A stretch of DNA of 64,000 bases from Glebionis coronaria (lineage: Eukaryota > Streptophyta > Magnoliopsida > Asterales > Asteraceae). Numbering within the stretch: position 1 is the stretch's first letter; every line of letters begins with the position of its first letter. Where the stretch lies: NCBI GenBank assembly GCA_025667525.1, contig CM046875.1, positions 292,125,147 to 292,189,146 of the forward strand, given 5' to 3'. Shown piece by piece: positions 55,066 to 64,000 of the stretch. The notes under the pieces are model-generated. The model had not been told where the DNA came from, ran no database searches, and saw only the letters and a program-made list of their open reading frames with translations. A program made the position numbers and the translations under genes.

Positions 55066-56802
55066 TAATAAGTGTGAAAACACTTATCCTTTTACCACTT
55101 AATTATGATAAAAACAAGACCAAATCGTGTATTTGATGTCATAAAAGTCGGAATTATGTGTGGTTTATGTTTTTGTTGTGTTTTAGGACCAAAATATGAA
55201 AAGGGAAGAAAACACGGGCTTTCACGTGCTTTTATCGAAGAAAAATACAAAAGACGAAGTCAAGAGATCAAGAGTGCAAAAAGAACGGAAGTGAAAGGCC
55301 TATTCTGAAGATTTATCGAAGAAAAAGTCTAAAGACGGAAGTTTAACGAAGTCGAAGAACCAAGTCTAATAAAAGAAGAAAATTATAAGACAAGTTCATT
55401 TTATCATTCGACAAATCTCGAGACAACGTCGAGAAAGACGAAGAAATTAAAAGACTAAAAGACAAAGAAAGAAAGAGAGAAGCATCAACACTTCCATTCC
55501 TCCTATAAATACCCTCCTGATATGTCATTAGGAGGTGGTTAGTTAGTTTTAGTTATTAGTTTATTTTTTTCATGTTCAGGAGTAGATTAAAATTACTTTG
55601 TCTCTCTAGGTTTTCTTTAATGTTTTCAAGCTTTTCATATTAATCTTGTATTTAAATCTTTAATCTTAATCTTATTTCAAGATTTTCATTAATCATTCTC
55701 ATTCTACCTTTCTTATTTTAATCTTGTTTGATTTTCATAATCATGTAGTTTGTTCTTCATTTTCTTGTTTTGATTGATGTGTTTGTTTGATTGTGCTTAT
55801 TGATTTTGATGTGTTTGATCTTTTTAGCTTATTGTGTTTAGTGCTTATTGTGTGATTTTCTTATTTTTAATTAAGTGTCTTTAATAGTTTATTTTTATAA
55901 GAAAGTTGATTTTTAATATTTTGATTATTTAGTGTTTTTAAAGTTTTTAAATTGTGGCTTAATAGCTTTTTCTTAAAATAAATTTGGTCAAACTTTTGGT
56001 TAAGTGCTTATTAGATTTTAGCTAATTTTCATTTTTGCTTATTTTTGTTCTTATCTGGGCTCTTAAAACCTTATTGTTCCGACTTGAGTGCAAACTGCTT
56101 TTTCCCGCATAATTTGTTTCTTTGTTATTCCGAATATTGACCAATACCTTCATTCCGGATTGTATGCATATTCAACATTCCGGATAATGTGCAAATCAAA
56201 GTATTCTGAATAGTGAGTAGCCCTGGATTCCGAATTGCTTGTACCCCTTGGATTCCGGATTATGTGTGTGACAAACTTAATCCGGATTACTAGAAAACAA
56301 CGAATTCCGGATAAGGTGTAAAGGAGATATTCCGAATTGTGTTGCTATTGCACATTCCGGATTGTTTCAAGTATACGGATTCCGAATTAAGTGTGAGATT
56401 GATATTCCGTATTGTGTGAAATCTATACATTCCGGATTAGGTTTTGTCTTGGATTCGGACTTATGTTGGTTTTAATTTTCCTGAAATGTTTTAATTTTCA
56501 AACCTTTATTTTTCCCGCCATTTTTACTTATCATTTTTCTTTAAGTGTTTTGTCTTAGTTATTTTCAAGTTTATTCTTTATTAAAATTTAATTATTCAAG
56601 TTTACATTTTTATAAAGTTTTAATCTTTCGTCATATTTCTTTTAAAGTCTTAACTTTTAGTTTTACATTTTAAAGCTTTCATTTTTATTTAATTTTAATT
56701 AGTTACTCAACGACATTTTCTTTCTTTTCACCAAGAACAACCGAGTAACACATGTAACCGTGGTCGATTCGATTAGAACGATTTCAAAGAACAAAATTTT
56801 CA
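55066..56802 (+). repeat. 3' LTR of element A2 (about 1737 bp)
   Basis: Diverged copy of LTR A, with recognisable blocks around GAAAACACGGGC, AAAAGACGAAGTCAAG and TCCTATAAATA (TATA at 55504-55511). The first bases read TAATAAG where A has TGATAGG, so the usual TG end is mutated. A degenerate TTCCGGAT/TTCCGAAT array lies at about 56126-56460. It ends near TTTTCA, where Copia gag codons (G) take over. Confidence 0.82.
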
Positions 56803-57231
56803 TGTATTAAGGGGTGCGTTTTTCTGAAAACCTAACTTGTTTTGGTTCACTAGTTGATGCTTCATTAGTGTTATATCCCAACCCAAGTCTTTCCTTAGAA
56901 TGAATTTGTTTGTTCAACATATCATCAAGAGCACTAGTACCTTGCATGAACTTTTCCAATTTAATGGAGGTACTCTTGAGATCTTCATTCTCGTGTCTAA
57001 GGTTTTCACATTTTAAACAACCTAAATCAACTTCTTTGTTTTTCTCAAGCTTAACTAATTTCTCTCTTAGCTCACTAATCTCATTCTCAAGCTTAGTTCT
57101 AGTTGATTTTAGCACTTTGTTCTTGTCAATTAATTTAAGGCTAAGTTTATGTAAATTATTGTATTGGCCTTCTAATTCACTATCATCTTTAGAAGAACTA
57201 TTATTGCTATAATAATTGGTTTCGGAATGTG
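56803..57231 (-). pseudogene. gag: Element G: Copia gag fragment
   Basis: About 140 codons of minus-strand Copia Gag, cut by A2 on the left and F on the right. Reads THSETNYYSNNSSSKDD, a coiled coil (KLENEISELREKLVKLEKN, CLKCENLRHENEDLK), then ERLGLGYNTNEASTSEP. The coil followed by a GLGY motif is common in SIRE-type Gag C-terminal parts (memory). The frame is open throughout. The apparent start Met further upstream lies in the LTR of F and is not real. Confidence 0.75.
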
Positions 57232-60200
57232 TAACACCCCCAAATTTATACAACTCAATACAGAGGAAGACTCGTTGGTGTTACGGGATAACACATTACT
57301 CACATCATAGACAACACTTAAAAATCGTGTCGTTTAATAGTAAAGCATTTCCATTCATAAATATCAAGTTTACATGGGTCCCAAGTCATAATCATTTCAT
57401 ACAGTTTTACAAAAGATTTGAATGGAAATTGTTATATAAGTGCGGGCCATGAATTCTTGTTGTCTTCCCGAGAATTACCTTCAAGTACCTGAGATAAAAC
57501 ATGTTAAAAGAAAAGGTCAGCGATAACGCCGAGTGAATTCATAGAGTTTAATAAAATCCATCAATATAACATCGGTATAAAAATTATTATCGAAAATCAT
57601 TTTGTACAATTCATTGTAATTGGCCATAAAATAGCCAAAGTCATTTTATACAAATCTTTATCAAAAATCATAATATAGGCTTTCGCCTTCAAAACCATTA
57701 TACGAATCAATGTAGTAAAAATATCATACAATGCGTTTTATAACATTGTATAGAAATAAAAACCGTTATATGACTATGGTTATATAAAACCAAAACAGAA
57801 ACATAACATCAGTAATAAGACCCCGTATTGCTAGTCAGGCAATACATCGTAATTCAATGCGTATATCAGTATTTTCGTTATTTGGATTATTACAAGCCGC
57901 ATGACATTGTTACCTTACTATCACAACAACGGGTAGCTAACCCGATACTCAACTTGCCCATCTAAGTTAGCGTGTCGTCACAATAATCACGGTATGGAAA
58001 TCTTCTCATACATAAATTCGCTTACCAATCAATGTGGCACGACGGGGATCAACCGTCAAGGCGCGAACTGGGGTGATCGTCCCCAAATAGTACTATTATA
58101 TGCATAAGCGTCTACCAAATCCCGGTAGTTCACAATTCATGCTAATGGGACTTCTAGTGACATAACCTAACTATAATAATCCATTTTATTTCATACTTCG
58201 GGTCATATATCATTCATCAGGTCATACAATCATTCGGGTCCAAATCAATAAACAAACAATCGGGACAACTAGTGTCCTATTTCATAAAAACTAACATGTT
58301 ATCTCCCTCGTGGGTTTATCAAACATTTCATAAAAACATTTAAAAGAGTGCGAGGCTATGAACTCACGTTGATGTGGGAAGGCGGTTATCGGCGATTCGG
58401 ATGTACGGTACGTGCTTCAATCACGGAAACCTAGACAAATAATACTCGTCTTAGAATTTTGTCCAATGACTTTATCAAAATAATAAATTATGTATACATA
58501 TGATGATTTTATATATATGATGATCAAGCGGGTTTACATATTCTCTTTTACTCATTTTGGTGTTTATGTATTGGTAACTTCTTACTAGTTTACTAGTTTT
58601 ACCTATTTACGTGTTTTAGGTCCAATAAGCTTATTATAAGTTCATTAACTTGTATTAATGCATTTCATACTTGTATTATCAGCATTTATACTTTACATGT
58701 TGGGCCCAAATGGGTTAAGCCCAATAAATAAGTTTATAAGTGTTTTAGCCCATTTTGTTGTATTATTAGTCCAATAACGTTAACTTAGCCCGTTAATGTC
58801 CGTATGTTTTATAGTTCGGGTTTTATCGGTTTTTACTTGTTATATATGTTTATATATCAGTATATGAGTTTATAAATGTTTACATTAGACGGGTCCAACC
58901 GTCTATGTTTTATTTAACAAAAACGTTAATTTTACGGTAATAGCCGGAAAAGTCGTAAAAATCATGTTATTAGTTTTATAACTTATAAAACTTATCAAAC
59001 TACCATTTTTATAAAATGTCCATTTATTTATCCTTATACATATTTATATAAATGTATTATATAAGTTAGTGGGTTTTAATTCAAATTTTATACTATTTTT
59101 ATTTGAGTGCTTATATAATACTATTATACTTTAATTTTCCCAAAATCTGATTTTTACTTTTATGTTCACCAAAACAGCCATATCTAGAGTTCTATATGGA
59201 GATAGAAGCTAAACTTTTTATGACATAAACTACATGATATGTTCTCCATTTAAATCTCCTATAGCTACTGTTGAATCAGCCTCTAAGTATTTTCTAAAAA
59301 TCGTCCAAAACAGTGAACTCAGATTTGCACTCTAAACTTGTTTTGATCATATCCCACTCATCCTAATGATTCCATTGCATGGCCAACTCTCACATGTGTA
59401 AAAGACATATTACTTACTGTATATCCATTAATCTATGCCATTTTATCAGTTCATCATGTGGTTAGTTACTGTTTTTATACAGCCTACCATTTAAGCAAGA
59501 TTTAACCATTTTTACATGTAGTTTGTCCATCTTTTTACCCATGTTTATCAAATTTATCAACACCAAATCCCCACATAATATTTTTAATCATCATTCATCA
59601 TCATATACATATAAATAAGTAAAAGAAATACAAGATTACATAATCAAAATAACAAGAAGATGGAAAGAACAATCTTTATACCACCAAGATGATGTAGGTT
59701 GTGATTAGGACATGGATTTTGATGGAGAAACTTGTGATAAACCAAGACCATATTCAATACCACCCATCTACATGAACACCTTGATGATAATCAGCCCTTT
59801 AATCCTTTGAAAACTCCTTTTTGGATGTTAAAACTTGCACCAATCTTCATATCTTCAAAAGGGCATCATTATATGTAGAAATAACATAAGATTTCATGGT
59901 AAATTTTGATCAAAATAGGTGTTTAGGGGGGAAAGTGGACGGCTCAAAGAGGAGAGTGAGAGGATTTGAGAGTGGTTTTGCATGTGAAAATGGAAGCTAA
60001 TGGGAAGAATGAGTGGTTTTGGTGGTTAGTTATCTTACAATGTAAGCTTAAGTGACAAGTGTGTGTAACTTGTTAAAAATTTGACACATAATGGAGGTAG
60101 TGTTGCTAGTTATGCCGTCTCATATTGGGGGTGGGACAAAAGTGGTTTTGTCTCATCCCCAATTATTTACGGGTACTCCTCGATTCTAGTTTCCTCGATT

Positions 60201-60666
60201 TGCGTGCCCTCAGGTCGTTTTACGAAAAACGTTTTTATAAATTATGAATCAACGGCACAAAACGAATCTAATAAAAATTGTCTCATCAAAAACGGAGTTC
60301 GAAAACGTAAATACGTAATCCTAAGGTTTTCGGTTTAGTCGTAAAGGACGTTAAATTATAATCGTAAGTCCTAATCTCTTCTCGTAAATTTGTGAGTTTA
60401 TGAACCAACACAAATTCAAATTTCTAGATAATATTCAAGGATAAATTTATATTCTGAAATGTCGGACTGTCACCAAGGACGGTGTATGTAAACGTAAGCA
60501 CGTATCGTAGAATCCTCCGGTTTAGACGTAGTCGATGCTACTTCAAGACGTAAATCCAAATTTCTTCCCAAAAATAAGTGAGTTCATAATATAACATTAA
60601 AAATAATGTTTTTTAATAATACTTGAGAATAAAATATCAACCATAAATTGACGGATTGTCATAGCA
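57232..60666 (-). repeat. 3' LTR of element F (about 3.4 kb)
   Basis: Minus strand starts TGCTATGACAATCCGTC and ends GGGTGTTACA. The boundary at 60666 is inferred from the adjoining PPT-like tract. No gene seen. Near its start are two diverged units of about 185 bases (60490-60672 and 60305-60490), each opening TGACA(A/G)TCCG on the minus strand. The partner LTR is outside the window. Confidence 0.65.
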
Positions 60667-60701
60667 TTTACTCCTAAACAGGATCTTTGTCCTCAAAGAT
60701 C
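60667..60701 (-). other. AGGA-loop hairpin and PPT-like tract of element F
   Basis: Minus-strand arms GATCTTTG and CAAAGATC pair perfectly over eight bases around AGGA (60701-60682). CTGTTTAGGAGTAAA follows, in the PPT position before the LTR. Confidence 0.65.
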
Positions 60702-61573
60702 ATCTTACCTTACTACTCGTTCTTATAGAGTTAAAGCCATGTGGGTATTTCCTCCACATTCGATCTTTTCTCACAAGTGTAATCCATTAAATACGCGAGT
60801 TTCATCAAACATAACAACAGGAATAAGATCAGGGTTATTGTTGACTTATTTTCTCTATCCATGATGTTCATCGGGTTTTTGATGAATGCAACTTTACGCC
60901 GATCTAAACTTCATTAAGGAATAGTCAGATTTTCACTTGATAGACATTTTATCAAGTTCGATATACTTAAACATAATTCACGCAGTCCTTGAAGTCCTAG
61001 GGTAGATCCAGCTTATATGCCTTTCAAACCAATCTTTTTACATCATCTCAATAGTCCCATACAACGGGGACTTATATCCCACGATCTTCTAGATCATCAA
61101 TTCATTTTTCCATGGTTAAAATTTTTGGCATAACTTCGCTACCCATATGGCACTTCAAGATCTACATTTCATATTCACATAACCTCCTGCCCACTACCGG
61201 CAGTCAATAATCAGATCTTAATTTCAATAATCATTTCAGGCCTCGCGGGTCGAGTATTTTGTAAGGTTAGGTTCGCCATCATAGGAAACCTTAAACCTAA
61301 AAGACATGTCCAACTCACAATAGGGGTATGTCGGGTGTCTTCATCTCAACTACTGCTTACAGATGCTCTAATTTTTAAATCTTAACAAGATTCGATCTCG
61401 ATCCTAACACGATAATTATCAATGATAATCTCTCCAAAGGAAAACGATTATACGGTTTATTACCAAAGGTCAATCATTCAAACATAAAACAGCACTTATA
61501 GTATTTTGTATCGCTACTTTACCTCGTCCCTTCGATTTGGGGTGGTAAACAGTACTCTCTTCAAGATTCGTTC
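60702..61573 (-). other. Decayed 3' pol region of element F
   Basis: About 870 bases between the integrase remnant and the PPT, where integrase C-terminal and chromodomain codons would be. I can recognise no domain; stops occur in all frames. Confidence 0.45.
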
Positions 61574-61792
61574 TCAATGACTCCTGAGCAGATTTCTAGA
61601 AATTCGATGCGAAGCGAGGATCTTGATAGAGATGATCGATACATGTACACCATGTTTACACAACTCCTTTAAATATAAAAGAGTCAATTTCTTCATCAAG
61701 AATCTATCATTAACAGGAATGATATTAGCAGATTTGGTCAGTCTGTCGACGATGACCCAAATCGAATCAAATTCAGATGATGATTTTTGCAA
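61574..61792 (-). pseudogene. pol: Element F integrase fragment
   Basis: Minus-strand SIWVIVDRLTKSANIIPVND matches the integrase core of Ty3/Gypsy elements, including the first catalytic Asp in VDRLTKSA. The following HGVHVSIISIKILAS has lost the second catalytic Asp (usual motif ISDRD). About 70 codons are legible. Confidence 0.82.
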
Positions 61793-62879
61793 TAGTTAGA
61801 CGTTTATGAATGTATGAGGCGATGTCTTCCTTCATAATTTGTCATTAGTACATCTTCTTTAGATAAAGATACTTTAAATCAGAAATGACAGGAATAGAAT
61901 ACTTATACTTACAAGATTCCAACATAAATATATCTCACAATCCTCCATATTTAGGCGACCATAAACGGCCTTTTAAAACAATTAACGCCATTGGCTTCTC
62001 AATTCTAATGGTTCACATTAGCTGTGAACCCCCTTTTTTCTATATTATCCTTTTTTTTACAAACATCATTTATTTTTATATTGTTCGGCAATTTATTTTG
62101 CACCTTCATTATTAAGGAACATGTCCTAATTGATTCTTTATCCTTTCTATATTATGTGTCGATATCTACATTCACCTTTCCTGATGATATTATTATCATG
62201 ACCAAAATTTAGTTATAATTTCCTTCTTCATATTTTCTAAGTTTTAGTTTCATCTCAACTATTATTTTTATCTGTTTTACTCAATACGACGTCTAAAGCG
62301 TTGATAATTATTACAACTAATTAAATATAAAATATTCAATTTTTATGAAACGTAAACGTAAAGATTTTAAGTTTCTTAGTCCGTCCAATTATATGAAAAT
62401 GTTCAAAATAATTTTAAATTTAATTAACACGATTTTTGTTGATTTATCGAAAATAATTAATAGGATTCGTAAATGTTCGAAAAATATTTGTTTATATTTT
62501 GGTCAAAACTTTCTTAGTTGAAAAGAAAGAATTTTCATTTCAAATTTTAAGTCATGGTTTAACGGTTTCCTCAATCCCTCTTAGGTTGTCTTGAGGTATA
62601 CACAAACATTTACCCCTAAACAGGAGTTTAGTTAAATGATTTGTGTATAAGGAAATAATCTCTTAAAAATATCTTTGATAAAATATCTGTCAAAACATAT
62701 TTCCATTTCTTTTTGGTAAAATCCAAAGTCTTAAAAGGGCTCTTAATTTTTGAAGAGTCAGTATGCACATATCTTACCATCATTAATCAAACGATCATTT
62801 TATGTAAAGGATCAAGCCTTAAATTACATGTTAATTATTTATGGTACAGGTTTTCATTGTTCGGACAACTCCGGGCAGT
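61793..62879 (-). other. Decayed RNase H / linker region of element F
   Basis: About 1.1 kb between reverse transcriptase and integrase remnants, the distance expected for RNase H and the integrase N-terminus. Too mutated to read domains. A tract near 62605-62625 resembles the F PPT (CTCCTGTTTAGGGGTAAATG on the minus strand) but sits within pol. Confidence 0.4.
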
Positions 62880-63261
62880 CTATAAATAATTATTAACTCA
62901 TTCTTCTTCTTATAAACAAACAGATGGTTCTTAATGATCACAAGCATGAATTTATCAAATTACAGCCTACACACGTGACTCACCAAATTTATGAATGCTG
63001 CATGTGCATTGATCAATCCAAACAACATAATATGAAACTCATAATGTTCATTACAAGTTCTGGATGTAGTGATTGGAATAGATATTCTTTTTCACGGACG
63101 CGAAATTGATTATAACCATGCCGTGGATCAAATCTTCGAATATACGCTAGAACCTTGTAAATGATCGAACAAATCTTCCATTTCGAGTCATGGATATCGT
63201 TTTTGATTGTCAATTTACTCAGTTCACAGTAATCTATAAATATAAGAAATGATAACACCAT
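62880..63261 (-). pseudogene. pol: Element F reverse transcriptase fragment (inactive)
   Basis: Minus-strand FIDYCELSKLTIKN, FDPRHGYNQFRVREKEY and, in a shifted frame, FGLINAHAAFINLVSHVC align with the Ty3/Gypsy reverse transcriptase motifs IDYRELNK, DLRSGYHQ and FGLTNAP. The catalytic YIDD/FIDD position reads VIIKNHL, so both Asp are gone. Frameshifts and stops throughout. Confidence 0.8.
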
Positions 63262-64000
63262 AGCTCTTCATAATGACGAGCTTGGTAGAATAAAATATTT
63301 TCTCTGACAACTCTCTCAGTTGTACGGTAATTCCTTTAATTCAGATGGTGCTGACGTACAGTGCACAAGCCACAGGTGCAGCACCGGAAATATAATCAAT
63401 ACCAATTTCAACTTGCCTTAATGGCGAAAGTCTAGGTAATTCATCAACAAATACTTCCTAATGTTTCAGATAACATGAACATCTTTTAATAATTCATATT
63501 AGGTTCTTTCTAGATTATAATATTTATGAATAATTCACAACCATTCATGGTATAATTTCAAGTCATCCATCAAGAATTATTTAGATCACTTTTGATAATC
63601 AACATCTTATCATTTAGGGAAATTCAATTCGAGTTCCCATCAATTAAGACAATGTCGTCATGTCATAATCAATCAATCCATTCTACTGGCACAATCAACT
63701 TTCCAGTTTCATTGTCGTCGATAAGATGTGAACTTCTCAAAAGACTAATAATAACTTATAATTCTTCACAAATTTAGGGATATCCTGATACATAACTAAC
63801 CTTAAAAGAGTAAGGTCAACGCATAATTTACGCGAGAGAATTTCAAATCGGATACAAATGAAAACATTTAAGGAATATAATTATATCCCATGTTTTCATA
63901 ATTCGAGTACGCATTCGAAAGCTCCTCAAATCGTTACCCAGGTCATTCAGATGAAATTTAATCAAAAGAAATGATATGAACGTCGATACATCCAGTCGGG
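63262..64000 (-). other. Decayed upstream pol of element F
   Basis: Probably protease/reverse-transcriptase linker by position. I see no readable motif and only short ORFs on both strands. Confidence 0.4.

Larger units (their letters stand above)
57232..64000 (-). mobile_element. Element F: decayed chromovirus-like Ty3/Gypsy element (3' part)
   Basis: Minus-strand order toward lower coordinates: reverse transcriptase remains (63261-62880), integrase remains (61792-61574), an AGGA-loop hairpin and PPT-like tract (60701-60667), then a long 3' LTR (60666-57232) ending GGGGGTGTTACA at G. The order reverse transcriptase before integrase is Ty3/Gypsy. The TGTAACACCCC end and TTTGAGGACAAAG motif recall Tekay-type elements (memory). 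Heavily mutated, so it is much older than A-E. The 5' half is outside the window. Confidence 0.75.

Noticed and set aside
60081..60338. 85-codon ORF in the F LTR
   Set aside because: It lies inside an LTR on the strand opposite to the element and has no domain.
57429..60666. Host gene between A2 and F
   Set aside because: The segment is bounded by a TGTAACACCCC end and a PPT-like tract, so it is best read as one long LTR. No exon-like coding was found.
62600..62630. Second PPT/LTR start within F
   Set aside because: It resembles the F PPT over about 20 bases, but the reverse transcriptase to integrase distance across it is normal, so no extra LTR boundary is supported.

Overview
The window looks like plant repeat DNA from a eudicot, and I found no host gene in it. 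The retroelement proteins most resemble families I remember as abundant in Asteraceae genomes; that placement is from memory and unverified. Nearly all 64 kb is a stack of LTR retrotransposons inserted into one another. The boundaries come from paired LTRs, primer-binding sites (PBS), polypurine tracts (PPT) and, for three elements, perfect 5-bp target-site duplications (TSD).

Layout. Element A (+, Athila/Tat-like Ty3/Gypsy; left LTR cut by the window edge, right LTR 19441-21299) has its gag split by element C (-, Ty1/Copia with a third ORF, 2821-15014, TSD TCAGC). Right of A is element B (-, Ty1/Copia; gag and 5' LTR 21300-23045), which A interrupts inside its zinc knuckle. B lies in A2, a second older copy of the A family (3' internal pieces 23046-23302 and 54924-55065, 3' LTR 55066-56802). 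A2 also received element D (+, Ty1/Copia with a third ORF, 23303-54923, TSD GTAAT). D in turn was split in its integrase by element E (+, Athila/Tat-like, 30043-43891, TSD TCCGC), whose two 3758-bp LTRs are almost identical. A2 sits in a Copia gag fragment G (-, 56803-57231). G is also broken by F, a decayed chromovirus-like Ty3/Gypsy element (-, 57232 to beyond 64000). One line of nesting is G > A2 > B > A > C and another is G > A2 > D > E.

Biology. A and E encode only Gag and an aspartic protease. They have no reverse transcriptase or integrase, so they must borrow these from a helper. In place of pol, both carry about 2 kb of non-coding sequence that looks better conserved between them than their proteins. 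It holds hairpins with AGGA/AGGG loops just before polypurine tracts, and the terminal one shows a compensatory base-pair change. C and D are Copia elements with gag, pol and a long extra ORF after pol. In C this ORF looks like a small gene, with a TATA box, a pyrimidine-rich leader, and a 733-bp phase-0 intron made largely of four 105-bp hairpin repeats. Arrays of a short TTCCGAAT/TTCCGGAT motif recur in untranslated regions of otherwise unrelated elements (A, A2, and twice in D).

Most coding regions are broken by nonsense codons that fit C-to-T or G-to-A change. Only E has an intact reading frame, and it is clearly the youngest insertion.
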